A stretch of DNA of 64,000 nucleotides from Harmothoe impar (taxonomy: Eukaryota > Annelida > Polychaeta > Phyllodocida > Polynoidae), in assembly GCA_947462335.1 (NCBI GenBank), contig OX381709.1:68254609-68318608 (forward strand). The letters are read 5' to 3'. A program made the position numbers and the translations under genes. The notes below the pieces were generated by a model. That model saw only the letters and a list, made by a program, of their open reading frames with translations. It was not told the DNA's origin and did no database searches. Each line of letters begins with the position of its first letter. Within the stretch, counting starts at the first letter, position 1. Of the stretch, positions 12,744-26,400 are shown piece after piece.

Positions 12744-13837
12744 ATGAACCTGGATTTGGACTGTGGTCCTTGTGGGGATGGACTTCTGGACATTACCAGT
12801 GATCAGCAACAACTGGGCTTAGATAGCCTAGATGAGCTGACTATTGGTAACACCAGGCTGTCATGGTCTGGGTTGGTCAATGTCCTTTGGCAGTTGGAGG
12901 AAGCCCTTATTAGGAACCATCAGAAGTCTATTTTTGAGGAAAATTACTCAAGAAAACGGACTCAGGTTCTAGAGGAGCACAGGGATGGTTTAGCACTTGT
13001 TGAGTCTGTCAATATTGAGGTTCATGATCTAGAAATGAAAAAAAGAACACTTGGCTTTGGCAGTAATGAGGTTGGAGAATCAGTCAGCTGATGCCTGCAT
13101 CCTTTTGACCGAAAAGAACCTTGCAATGAGTAAGATAAACAGATCAGTAGAACAACAGCAGGACAGACAGTTATTGGCAACCTCGAGTGAGTAGTCTGAG
13201 AAGCTTGGGAAAGGTACACCGGCTGAAGTGAACCCAGAACCAGTTGAAAAAACGATGAAGGGAGACACTGAAGCTAGAAGTTCTATTGAGAAGGGGTATG
13301 CTCCACCGTCGGAAATAGACTCGAAGGTGGGACCATCTCAGGGGAAGACTGCTCTGGAGATCTGGGCATCTAGGCGATCGGATATGTTGAGTAGCATTGA
13401 TCGTAACAGCATGTCTGCGAAGAAATATGCTATTCGTTCGAAACCCAATGATGGCTCGATCCCATGGAAGAAATGGCTTGACCATTTTGTGGACGACATA
13501 AAAACCAATGAATGGGATGAGATTGATTCCATTTGGGCTCTCAGACAAGTATTGCATGATGGCCCTGGCAAGAATGCCCTCCTGTCCTTTGATAAGTACG
13601 GGGATGGTACCTCGAAGGGTTTGATCGAAGCTGCAACCTGGGAATGCGGATAGATATATGTTGCAGACCCTGCAACCGAGCTAGAAGGCAGAAAACAAAA
13701 GAAAGGTGAGAGCTATCGCCAATTTGGGATGGATCTGCGCCGGTTGGCCGATGAAGCCTTCAAAAGCATGTCTCCTAGTGACCCATGGCTAGTGAAGAAA
13801 CTAGCCTATCGATTTATGAGTAGAATTCTAAGTTGAG
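12744..13837 (+). pseudogene. Decayed Ty3/Gypsy-type gag remnant
   Basis: Fragments of a Gag-like protein lie in two frames. The first part (12744-13091) is acidic and probably helical or coiled. After at least one frame change, 13228-13653 contains the Gag capsid signature IPWKKWLDHFVDDIKTNEWD followed by a LRQVLHDGPGKNAL segment. A TAG at 13651 interrupts it, and the same frame resumes to a TGA at 13837 with GESYRQFGMDLRRLADEAF, which fits the second half of the Gypsy capsid. No zinc knuckle, protease, reverse transcriptase or integrase follows, so the element is truncated after gag. It is non-functional by sequence. Confidence 0.7.
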
Positions 13838-16109
13838 CTCAAGGAAAGTGGAATTATTCAATGTGATTAAAGGAGGGACTCAGATCTACTATTGACCACC
13901 CACTATTAGATCATTTTAGTTTATAATATGTGCACATCATGTCAGCATGTACACCATATCAATGACCAGAGTTACAGACTCCAGTTGATGTATACATAAT
14001 GCCATTGTAATTTAGGAAAGGACACAGTGCTATAGTTATTGCAGCAACTACTCGTAGAGCTTATATATATATACCTTGTAATCAAGTGAACAAGTAAACA
14101 TTTGGATATGATTGCTATCAAAGCATATTTCAATCCCCCTCCATGTCAAAGTAAATTGCTAATAAAATGTCAAAAAGGTCTAGCCTACACACCCTATTCT
14201 TCTAAATGGGAATTTCTCCATGCAACCAATGATGTTTCACTTTACATTAATGAAGATGCCAATTGCCATTTGGTGGAAACTCATAAAGGTGCATATATGA
14301 GTATTTACATGTTGCTACTACTTTATAAAGCATTGACTCAACCAAAGCCCTGCTCAAACCACATCTGAATTAATTTGTAATGTATAAATCTGGTATTGGT
14401 TTCCCTCATTGCATTGAGCACATACTTGGCCACGGGCATAGATGACAGAGTTGAATCAATTCCTTTGAAATTGCTTGCAACTATTCTATGTTACTGTATA
14501 ATTAGCACCAAGTCATAATTCCAGACTTTTAAATCAGACACTGATCAGTCGGTGTGATATTGTGATAAAGTGATACATAACAGCTAAAAGAAGATAACAT
14601 TGAATAAAGCAGGTCTAGTAAGACTGTAATCCTCTTGTAAAGATGATTGAACCTAGACCAGTTACTTTTACAAAAATGTTGTCTTTCTGTCCTCCCTCCT
14701 GTAGGGGATGGCATGGTACCCAGACACCACTGCTGACTGAGGCCTATATTTGTTTTATCAGGGCAAGCTGTGCTTGCTCATATCTGGGGTTTATCCAGGG
14801 CTACCAGTGGGCCTAGCCCAAAAAGTAATGGGCTTAGCCCAGGACAAAAGTAGGGGGCGATCCAATGATTATGAGAGCCCACCAGAAACCCATATGGACC
14901 CAATAAAGCAATGCTTACTGGGTTATTACTCTCCTTATTATACACTTTGAATACAAGATGGCTGCCACATACATTCTTTGCATGACAAAATGGTGTCCTT
15001 TGCTCAGAAGTGTTCATTTTAAATGCAAGATGGTGACAATATAATAATTAGAATTTACAATAGTAATTTTTCCAGTTTTCTGACAATACAAGGCATATTT
15101 CATGGATAGTTCCATTAAAAGTTCAAAATGGCTGCAATATTTCTTTTTGGAAATGGCAGGGTTGTATTCCTTGACCTCATAAATGTACCTTATGCATTTT
15201 TAAGTGTGTTTCTAAGTTGATTAGAAGCCAAGATAGGCACTTTTCTAGTTTTCGGGAGCTTTCTGGTGGCCATCTTGAATATCTCAAATTGCCCAAGGGT
15301 GAGAGCTCCACACCCACCCTGATAATTCTACCTAGACCCTAAACATCAATAATCAGCAGAGAAAAAAACTATATGAGAGAAGTTGGGGTCAACCCCTACG
15401 GCTTCCAGACTATACACCATGATTTTTGCAGAGTAATTACTGCGGCACCCGTTCCTGCCCCCCTCACAGATGGATGAAAACCATTGATATTCAATCATGG
15501 GTAGAAACATGCATGAAGCTATGGAGGGTTTCATTATTGGACGTCCAAACTAGAAATGCTACTGAAACAGTTCTAAAGATTTTAGTGAGATTCACTTGTA
15601 TTGTCTTCTCTGAGATATTGCTATTTTTGGGCCTGGAAGAATTTTCTATATGAATACTTTTATTATATTCATAAATTCACAAAGTTAAAAATTATTATTG
15701 CATTTCAGAGTGTATATTGATAATTAATAGAATGTTCATTGATGATGATTGTAAATAATGCAGGACTAAGGCAAGGCATTCCTTACCATAATAGAAAATG
15801 GTAAAAAGAATGTATAAATATCTTTACATATATTAGTTATTTGTTTGATGACATTTGTTTTAGAGATCAATATGCTGCAATGAGAGGAATACTACCAACA
15901 CATTCATAGAGAAATAAACATTATCGTAACACTGATAAGCATATGAAAATGTAATGTACTTTGTAAAACTGCTTCCCATAGACTAAAAGTATATTCCTTA
16001 TGCTAAATCTATAGGTAGAAATGTTCGATCTTTTCATTCTTATGTGAGAATGTTAGTTGATAAGCAACCAGATGACCTAGAAGTGAACCAATATCCATAA
16101 CTGAATTCC
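13838..16109. other. Unassigned interior of the 6.65-kb element
   Basis: About 2.2 kb of AT-rich DNA without a supported gene. A purine-rich run near 13870-13885 could be the polypurine tract of the truncated LTR element, but no 3' LTR follows. Toward 16040-16110 a degenerate copy of the 146-bp unit appears, marking the inner edge of the right array. The interior may be remnant transposon or filler. Confidence 0.4.
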
Positions 16110-17265
16110 ACAGGGTTCATCTAGGGGGGTTGGCATACTTAAAAATATCTTTGGGAGTGGATGAACCACAGTTGCTAAGGAAGATACAACGAGAACGACC
16201 AATGGATTCTCCAAGGTCTACATATGTGGGGTAGGTATAGTTTGAAATAGGTGTGGGCATGGATAAACCTCCGTTGCTAAGGAAATACATAATAAGAATG
16301 GTTGTTGCTAGGCAACCAGATGTTCTAGCAACAAATCAATAACACTAATGGATTCCCCAGGGTCGATTATGGGGGGGTTGGTGTACTTTAAAATAGGTTT
16401 GGGAGTGGATAAGCTTCTGTTGCTAAGGAAATAAACAAAAAGAATGCTTGTTGCTAGGCAACCCAGATGTCCTAGCGACAAACCAAAAACACCAATGGAT
16501 TCCCCAGGGTCAATTTAGGGGGGTAGGTGTACTTTGAAAAAGGTTTGGGAGTGGATAAGCTTCTGTTGCTAAGGAAATAAACAACAAGAATGCTTGTTGC
16601 TAGGCAACCGGATGTCCTAGCAACAAACCAACAACACCGATGGATTCCCCAGGGTCGAATTAGGGGGGATAGGTGTACTTTAAAATAGGTTTGGGAATGG
16701 ATAAGCCTCTGTTGCTAAGGAAATAAACAAAAAGAATGCTTGTTGCTAGGCAACCAGATGTCCTAGCAACAAACAAATAACACCGATGGATTCCCCAGGG
16801 TCGGTTTAGGGGGGGTAGGTGTACTTTAAAATAGGTTTGGGAGTGGATAAGCGTCTGTTGCTAAGGGAATAAACAACAAGAATGCTTGTTGCTAGGCAAC
16901 CAGATGTCCTAGCAACAAAGCAACAACACCAATGGATTCCCCAGGGTCGATTTAGGGGGGTAGGTGTACTTTAAAAAAGGTGTGGGAGTGGATAAGCTTC
17001 TGTTGCTAAGGAAATAAACAACAAGAATGCTTGTTGCTAGGCAACCAGATGTCCTAGCAACAAACCAACAACACCAATGGATTCCCCAGGGTCGATTTAG
17101 GGGGGATAGGTGTACTTTAAAATAGGTTTGGGAGTGGATAAGCCTCTGTTGCTAAGGAAATAAACAAAAAGAATGCTTGTTGCTAGGCAACCAGATGTCC
17201 TAGCAACAAACAAATAACACCGATGGATTCCCCAGGGTCGGTTTAGGGGGGGTAGGTAAAGTCAA
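16110..17265 (-). repeat. Right-arm tandem array of 146-bp units (seven good units), inverted
   Basis: This is the same unit as in the left arm but in reverse orientation. The core palindrome reads GTTGCTAGGCAAC on the plus strand and starts at 16304, 16450, 16596, 16742, 16888, 17033 and 17179. All spacings are 146 bp except one of 145. At the inner edge a diverged copy (GTTGATAAGCAACC at about 16056) shows decay. The outer edge passes into the unique TIR end. Confidence 0.93.
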
Positions 17266-17486
17266 ATGACACCTAGGAGTGCTATTCCTGCTATGAGAGG
17301 TAAATTTTTTGAAGATTTGGCGGCCATCTTGGATTTTGGCCGGTTACACCCACTGGGCACGCTCGGAAAATTTGGCAACATCAAAATTCTTAATCCTCAT
17401 CAATTTTAGGTTATAATTAGCTATGTTGCCAAGACTTTACCCAAAAAAACGATTGCCCTTCTTTTTTTGCCATAAGCCAGTGTACT

Positions 17487-20400
17487 ATATAGGGGGACTT
17501 TCTCGACTTGACCTTTTAGGTTTGACCTTTTAAGGGTTGATTAAAAGTGAGGAGGGGGCATGGCGGGGGTGAGCATGAGCAAAGGTGGTGAGGATAGCCA
17601 TGCTTCTCTTCCTCCACGCACCTGGATCTAAATGTCCAGCAGAATTGAAAAGACAGAGAGAGAGATGCCTGCTTAGAACCGGGCCTGACAACCCGGGGGG
17701 GGGGGGGGGGGGTGACCAGCCTCAAAAAAGTTTCCTCTTCTTTGAAACAGCTTGTCACGCCCTATCTTAAGTATAGAGAGTATCTTCACTTCTAGAATCT
17801 GTAATTCCAAAACGGCATCCAATGCACTAATTCGTAAAAATAGAGCACACTGTGTAATACATTTTGCTGTCTATTTTTCAGGGTAGTCCTTATAGGTTTG
17901 TCCTCACTGTGCATTACCGAATTTGCTTAATCTGCCAATTCGCATCCATATGCTACCCTATGTGTGAATAGCTGAGATCTAAATAAATATTGAATGTATA
18001 CAAATTAACGCAGGAAGGGCCTGCCTGCTCCTGACACTGAAGGGCATCTCCCACCTGTACAGGATTAGTTGACAAAAGCCGTGAGCCTTAACCCTGGTGA
18101 GGGAGGCAGTCCCTTAGTTCCCAGCTGTGATAATCCCAGGGCTCCCTAGTGGGGGCATGCACACACAGAAAGCTCAAGTGTTGACAAGTGTTTAGAATAA
18201 GGTACATTGATAGTGCTGGGATACGATGTTTGGAGACTGTTTTATGCATGGATGTGCATTCAAAGGGGAGATACTTGAATATAGAACCATCCACATGGAA
18301 TGGAGTATGATGTTCAAAAAGGCCAAGGGCCAACACAGATGCATACATTTTAGCATCGCTTGGCAAGGTTCGATGGTAAATTCAAATGGAGAGAACCCAG
18401 ATCAATGTGGTGATATTTGCATTTCCTCATTTTTACTGTCCATCCAAAAATGTCAGTCAAACCATGGTAAATGAGTCAATCCACCACCACACTCTTCCCA
18501 AAGTATTTTCATCAAACTGCCGTGCGGGCTCTGCTGATAAAACACCTCCATGAAGTTGTCTGATAAATGTACTTGCATTTGGGACTCATATCATACCATG
18601 CATGTTGCAAAGTTGTTCATCAGCTGAATGGTCCTGCATATACTTGAACAGTTTAGAACACACAAACGAGCTTTCTATAGGGTTAACTACTACTTAGTGG
18701 CATTGTCCAAAGGGCCCTGTTTTCCTTTTCAAGTCAGCACCTCCACACAAAGTAATTAATTAAGTTACCCCTGAGGGTGTGGACCCCCTGTAATAATTAA
18801 TGACCTTTCCCTGACACTTGTCCCACCTGTGTGTTTACCCCCCTGGTAACCAGGGAGCCTGGAGGGGTTGGGTTACCTGTACACACCTGTGCATATACCT
18901 GTGTACAGGTAGGACACCACTCGGCCCCTCAGCACCCTGCTGCAGGGGATGCCACCCTGGTCCCAGTGGTGCAGTATAGGCTATCTGTCACCAGGTGTGC
19001 AGTTAAATCTGTTCACACCATTGTTGTGTTGTAAAATGTAGACTATTCACAGGTACAGAGAATAGTTAAAAGAGTGCAGCATAACCAGACTCACTTGCAA
19101 TAAGGCTCTTTCGCACCTTTAAAGATTCTCAACTGCTTTTTCGGGTTGAACCAGTGACTTTCTCATGTATATCTCTGGTTGAACCCATGGCCAATATCTG
19201 GTCCAAATTGTACCAGATACCTCACTATTATATACACGTATCTCAATGCTGAGCAACAAACCTCCAACTGCTAATATGAAATTAGAGGGTGATTGGAGAG
19301 GAGTCAAGCCAGTCTCATCTATAGATCTAAATCAGGTCTCTATGGTCTCTATGTGTCACTCCGCCTTGGAGAGGCTAGTATAAAGGAAACCTAAATCTGG
19401 GTTACCATGTAGAATATTGCACAAAACACCCTACAACTAAACCATTCAGGGGTATTCACCGAGACCCCTATACACACATCCAGCTTCAGCTTCAGCCAGT
19501 CACCACAGGGGGCGCTACAGGTAATCCCAGCCCTACCTACCTGTAAAGGTGAGATCAAAGGCTACATAGGGTATAATCAGAGTGATGCAATCCTCACCTA
19601 TACACCCTCCTCACCAGGGCTCCTCAAATCTACCTGGGCACCTCACTATAAGGTTGCCTTAACTTGTTAGTTTGTGTTATGTACCAGTATTAGCAGAAAG
19701 GGGACACAGGCGTATATGTAATATTGGCCAATAGGAGTCAAATTCAATACCGGGTGTAGTGTTGGAGGTGGAGGGATACAATGTGAATGTCAATATAGTT
19801 CTGCTGAGTACTTACAGACGTTTGGACATTGAGAGTGACAGATCAAATCTTGCTATCCAGATGGTGCGTGAAAGTAATGAGACACCTGAAAAGTGAAAGC
19901 AATGTCCTACTCACTCCATGCAGCTTAGGTTACTGCGATTAATTGGGAGCAATTAGATATCCTGCCAGCAATCTCTAATGGGGCCCATATGGCGTTGACT
20001 GGCATATCTCGGCCCAAATATCTTGTATTTCTGTAAATACATTGATATGCGTCAAGCCATACTCGTCGGCGATTATTCTTGGAAATTATCCTCTGAAAAT
20101 CAAGTTTCTATGCTGTTGTATAAGAGCAACGGATTTAGGTTCTGGAGGTCTGTGGTCGCACCAGGTTTCACCTGCACCGCTCTGAGCACAGTAGGGTAAA
20201 GTGTCTGTGGATTTAGCATGGGCTGGTCATGGGCTCGACATGGGCCCGTCATGGGCTCGGTATGAGCTGTTGGATGGGTTATATATGGGCTCAACCTGGC
20301 ACTTTCGGGGCTTGGTCCAACATAACTCAACTGTCATTGTTTCTTTGCAAACATATTGTCCTCTTAAATAAAGAAGTGGCTTCATATGAGCTGGACCTGA

Positions 20401-23400
20401 ACAAAGTGGATTAGTAATCTTCCTGAACTAACCACTAGATGTCGTAGTGAAGGCGATGCCCAATTAATGTTCAACAGACCTTTTCTCTTTTGCATTACAA
20501 TGCAAAATGATAATGTATGTACGTGACTTTCTCAATACTTTAAGAGTGGTTGGGAAAATGAACCAGAGTGAGTGACGTGACATGCACTGGGGAAAGGGAC
20601 CTTAGTGCACCCTGCACTAAGGGCCTTTTTCGCAGATCGTGTCACCTGAGTATATGTTTTGAATTGATAATAAATGCATGCTATTTGATTCATACTGGTC
20701 ATAGTATATTTCTGACAATACCACTAACGTAGCGCTACTAGATGTAGAAAGGAATACTGCCTCTGTGTGATGTATAGACAGCATGTTTGTGGAGGTTTGT
20801 GCCAAACCAAACTCGTAAACCTGCCCTACACACAGGACACCTCCCATGTACGATCCTGCCGCCACCACTGGGGCCACCACTACTACAGCTACACACAGGA
20901 CAAGGTTCACTGCCTTCCCCCAGGACTCCGCCCCTTATGGGTCAACGTCAGGGAGCGGGAGCATTGTGGGACACTAGAGGAACGCTGCCATTGGCCACTG
21001 GTGGATCTGGATCTGGGTCACATGAACGCGCGGGGCAAGGCTCATACCCTATGTCCCCCTACCGGCGTCCCAGATTTCAAATTTAAATGTCTGGATCCCA
21101 ACTCTGGTTTAAAGGTAGTTTGGATCCCTACAAACAGACGCCGACAGTAACTCATGGATAACCTTGATCTTCACTCAGCTAGATAAGGTAGGACAACTAT
21201 TCCATCTTTTATATTGGATCCACATGCCCTTAATCTGCGGATGCTGGCGTATTATAGGTAATGGATGCCCTTTGGGGATGCGGTAACGTTTATGGCAAAC
21301 AAACACTTGCTGCTGATAAACGCTGAGATGCAATGGATCTAGGGGTGAGGGGACAAGCTCATGGTGTCGCGCTGGGAGGTGTATAGCCTACAGGGGTGAG
21401 GGAGGGAGGGGGCTGTCCCAGAGAGATAGTGATGTACAGATAGTGCAGATAGTACTACAAGCCTGCGGCTCCCGTACCTGGAGGGGGACCTGGGGATCTC
21501 AGTGGGACAGGTGAGGTGAGGTAGGGGTCGGGGTTGGGGGGGGGATACAGGCTGGTCCAAGTTGGTCTCATGCAGGGAGCTGAATAAAAAGGTGGATACC
21601 ATCTGCCTGGTGAGATACTGGCACATGTACCACCCTTACTCCTGTAGGACGCTGGAGAAGCCATGCAGGGGGTAGGGCAGTTGGGTGGGAGAATGCAGGT
21701 GGGGAGTTGGATGTTTTTTTTCTTCGTGAACCTGTGGTATTGGCTGTTTTCCCTGCATATACGTAAACACATAGGTGAATATGTCTAACATGTGCGTACA
21801 TAACATGCCATACGGCAGCTCTGCTGGTTTTATGAGTGTATGACTTGTCATTGCACCTCAGTAGAGGTAGAGGCTGAGGAATACTTTTTCTTCTAGGTAC
21901 AATGTTACCACTCTCATATCCAGGCACCTTGTACTGGCTATGTAGTTTTTCTCACTGGACTACAAAATAGCCCCACCTCTACAGTGTATTTAGTTAAGAA
22001 AGCATAATGCTTGTGTATATTGACGACATTAAGCACCGCCATTGAGTGGTTCTTGAAAGAATTATAACAGCTAATGTGGGCGAATCATATTGAGTACATG
22101 TGCAATTGCTCCCCCAGGAGTGAAGGAGTAAGTTCAATGACAAAAAAAAAGTGTCTAGTCTATGCATTCTCCGTGTGTGTCTGGTGGTGGGGTGGGGGCC
22201 GTCCCTTCTAAATATCACCCCCTTCTGTTGGTAGGGTGTCTGTGGGCCAGGTGTACCCAGGTAAAAACCCAAGGTCTCAGTGAAGGTGTCAGTAACACAG
22301 ACAGCAGGCTGCACCCACACACCACCTGAGGGTATGTGAGCTGCTCCGTGAGCTGCTCACAATGTGAGACATCCATGCGTGAGTCATTCGGGGTCCTATT
22401 AGCATAACTGAAAAGAGCTGCTCATGTATTATCATGCTTATTATAGTTATGAGTATACGTATCAGGTGCAGGCAAAAACATATTTTTGTTAGTCACACTG
22501 ACTGTGAATTATACATATATTTGATAGACAGTTGGACCAGTAACTTTCACTATGTGGCAAGTCGCATGGTTATTCCAGATTGGGGATTTGACAAGAAAGA
22601 AGAACCTTTCTTAGTTACAATGGTGTGTTCCTTTTATCAAGGGGGGGGGGGGGCAAGATATCCTATACATGTTATGATGTATAGGCCTACAGGTCTGTGC
22701 CAGGTCTGTGATCTCTAAAGCTATACTGGGGCTAGACGCGTATATTGTGTGTACATAGGGCCTAGGTACGCTCTACATCTGATCACAGATGAACGACAAT
22801 GTTTGTATAGTGAGCTTCAAATGCTGTCCTCATCTCTGGGTTACTAGCCATACAGGTTTTGGTAACACTACATAAATACACAAGTTGAAGGTGCATAAAT
22901 AACCATTCTGAAATCTCCCCAAAATACATCAAGTCGTATCAAAGTGAGAGCATCATCAGACCAGGCCCCAGCACCTGCAGACGGCCTCAGACGGATCCCC
23001 CACTGGGTGTCAAGGTATAGTGTACCATACAGAGGGATGGCCGACACCAGAACACTTAGTCCTACTTCCTCCTCAACACGATGATTGAGGACCATGCACG
23101 TGAAGGGATAATAACAGGTTAAACATACCTTTTGCCGTCAAGTCGGTCGTAATAGATCACTACAGCATATAGATGTATGGGAGGAATGCAAAGGTTGCGT
23201 GAGCAATACTTCAGGTCTTTTTTTTTCTGTCAGCACTTCTGAATTTTGCAACCTGTAGAAACCCCATGTCAGGGTCTGCATACTAGCGTATACATACAGC
23301 CTATTAAAATGAGGTATATAGGAGGTAGAAAGTGAACAAGGTTATCGTTTACCAATGGGTTTCCGGAACGTTGCGCCATTTAAAGATCACCTTCCTTACC

Positions 23401-26400
23401 GGAAGTCCCCTGCAGACGACTGTAATTTGCTACTGTCTCCACTCTCCTAGCGGATATCTAGTTTCCCTGAACGTCCAATGGGGTAAGGGGGTGGTTGCTG
23501 ATAATATCTGTGTTATGATGTTTGCATCAAAATTGTTATCATATTCCATAAAGTGGGAGTCCATAATTATTGGAAACATTGATTGATGTGCAACAGGAGC
23601 AGTGCATGGTTGATACCCATCTTAAATACTCTAACACTGAAGTTTCCCATTGCAATTGTCATCCACTATATACAGAGGTCATACAACTGCTGATGCTATA
23701 TACACTCGTAGGTTTCTTCTCTACCCAATTAGAATACATACCTGAACTATGATTATGCAGTTATTCATATAAAGAAACCCCGGGAGTATTTACATCACAG
23801 AAACAAGAAGATAACACAATGCATACATTCTTGATGAAGTGATACATGGAAACCCACAAATATAAGCCCTACTTCTATACATTCGGGGGCAATATTTGTG
23901 TGAAAAGAAGGGAGAAAGTTCGGTGTTCCCCCCATTTACATCCATAACATGAAGCAGGTATTTATCCCTGCACTGTGTGGATAATTTGTCAATGACATCT
24001 TCTTACACTATAGAGACACTAAATCCCTGATGCCATCTCACCACTATCTCCCCCTACACTGGACACCCACGTCCCTATACCCCTGTGCACCACCTGTTGA
24101 CTGACTGCTTAAACCACAATAAGTTCAGCACACCTGTGCCACACACCCTACCCTACTATTAATGTCAAAGTGACCAGAATGGCTGAATCACAGGTGGGAG
24201 GAGGAGGTGATAGTGTTATCATTAAACCAGTGGGGATTAAATCAGGGGTTCTCCACAGTTGACAAAGCTCCTGGAGTGTTTGATATGTTTCATGGTCTAT
24301 TTCCGTTCTAATCACACCTGTGGACTGGGGGTTAAGCGGCCTGGTCAGGCCCATTACAGGTAACTGGACCTCCAGGCATTGTTGTTCGTTGAGAAACCAT
24401 GGTAATTAAATAGCAGTGTTAGCAGTTAGGTTTACCTGCCCTGTTGGGCTATGGACCCCTGTATACCTACAACCATGCATGGACATGTTGGGCTCTTTTC
24501 CCTTATATTAAAGAAGAGAAAAAACCCATATCGTGCTACATATGCCTGTATCATCTATTGTTAGACCATCGATGCAGTAGCTTTACATGAAATCTATTGA
24601 AATGTTTTCAATTGATTATAAACAAATTTTCACTTCCCCCCTCAACAGTTCAAGGGGGCATTCACTCATGTGCACAGTTAGGTTAGAGATAGAATGCATG
24701 CACATGGCGACCACATAATCCTCGTCGAGATAATGTTATCCAAATGAGTGCCAACATGTACTAAAAGTAAAAGGAAACATGCTTTCTGACATAAACACAT
24801 GCTGGTCGGGACTGTAGATAGTGTGCCTCAATTTGCACCAATTGTGTAGCTATATATGTATATTATCAGTAAATATGATGGTGACGTGGTGTTACATTAA
24901 TCCACGATTAAAAAAAGTACCATGATGATCCACAAATTAATACCATTAGTCATAGTTTGCCGCCATTAAAGTTTGCCCCGAGCACCCCCTGCACTGACAC
25001 TGGAGGCAAACACTAGGGGGGGGGGGGGGGGGTAACCTGGGTAAAGCTGGAACGTCGACAAAAGCCCTAAACCATACAGCATGTCACTATGGACATTGAT
25101 TGGTCGTTACCAGACCACCCTCTACATGTAGTTTTTTTTTATGTAGTTGCTTAGTTTAACTATTTAAGGGTGGCATTTTGTGTTTTAATATACAATGTAG
25201 TATGCCCTCTTTGCTATACTCTTTGTCATCGTGATACATGCATCATGTCAGTCCTTCGAGAGTGTATCAGCCCCGTAGGGTCAGCATGATGCATGAATGT
25301 AGCACTAGCCTTTTACTCGACATAATGACGAGAACGGGTTTACATGTACCACATTAAAGCAATGCGTGGTCCTTAAAGCGTCCAGTTAACTACTTGGAGA
25401 TGGCGTCTTAAGCCTCGGGGTAAAGTTGTGTCTACTGACAGTTCTGTAATAATACTGTGTCAACCACAGTAGCAAGACATAGCAAATTATCCTTAAAAAA
25501 TGTTCGGTAGTATCAAAGAGTAATGAATAATTATTATATGCTCTTTGTTGGTACATTCCTTTTTTTTTATTTGCCTGTAGCGTACCACCCCCTTGTTACT
25601 TGTAAGAGTCTCATGTCGGCCACATACAGGAACATTTATTTGACTTTCATTTCCCCCTTGGTGGAGATACTTGTAGGAAGGGTTGGTTTTGTAATTGCTG
25701 TTAACACTATACCGTTATTCCATATTGACTTTAGAATAAAAGCCAAACAGCTTGTCTGTGTAACGAGCGCCGTTCCAGGATTCGGTTCTCATTGTTTGCA
25801 AAATCAACACAGAACTCAGGAATTTGTTTCCTCTGTCGATTTCCGTGAAACAACAATCCAGGATGAATTGTCGTCTGCTTGTAGGAAATTAAAGTTAGAA
25901 TGAGAGCAATCACGCAACTGGGTTGGGTGCAGAACAGAAGTGAGCCTAGTTTAATGTGCCTGGAGGAGAATGATAGAAATTAACCCACGTCATATATATG
26001 CACGTATGCACCTATTTATTGTACAATTTCAAAACACGTTTTAGTTAAAATATTATGCTACTATGGTACATTACTATATATTTTGATACATGCACTATTG
26101 ATGCAATTCCGAACGATTAGACGAGCTTTAAGAATGGTCAATGCATGGCAGTGAGGTTAATATACATTATTGTTACTGAGCCTTCTTCTATATCCATTGC
26201 CAAAACGTGGAAGCTGGCCCTCTGTCCCTGCATGATCCAACTTTTTTTTGGCGCCTGCAGCCCCAGGAATATGTACAAGACAAGGGCATGTGACACTCTA
26301 CCCACCGCTATGCACGAGTTGACGTGCCTGGGCCGCCACCTGGCGACGACCCCACGTCGGTCCTGTAAACGGGGGCAGGAGCTACGCCTGTGGCAACCGT

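Larger units (their letters stand above)
10832..17486. mobile_element. 6.65-kb element with long TIRs that contain 146-bp tandem arrays
   Basis: The outer ends are inverted copies: AGTACACCAGCTTATGG on the left, and the complement of AGTACACTGGCTTATGG on the right. The match continues inward through about 200 bp of unique sequence (including GGGTGTAACCGGCC and ATGGCCGCCAAATCTTC) and then into tandem arrays in opposite orientation, so each TIR exceeds 1.1 kb. Flanks are AT-rich (ATATATT and ATATAGG) and a clean target duplication cannot be read. No transposase is visible. The middle holds an inserted LTR element remnant and about 2 kb of unrelated AT-rich DNA. Superfamily unknown; probably non-autonomous. 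An alternative is a large inverted duplication of satellite-like DNA, but the unique outer ends favour a transposon. Confidence 0.7.

Noticed and set aside
12302..12793. 163-codon minus-strand frame
   Set aside because: It is antisense to the LTR and gag remnant, with no domain; a shadow of the retroelement.
11045..17265. Regularly spaced palindromic repeats resembling a CRISPR array
   Set aside because: Units are 146 bp and similar throughout, with no unique spacers, occur in two inverted arrays, and sit in animal DNA. This is a tandem satellite within transposon TIRs.
20767..21150. 127-codon plus-strand open frame with many Cys/His/Tyr
   Set aside because: Overlaps another open frame in a second phase, has no recognisable domain, and lacks clear exon boundaries.
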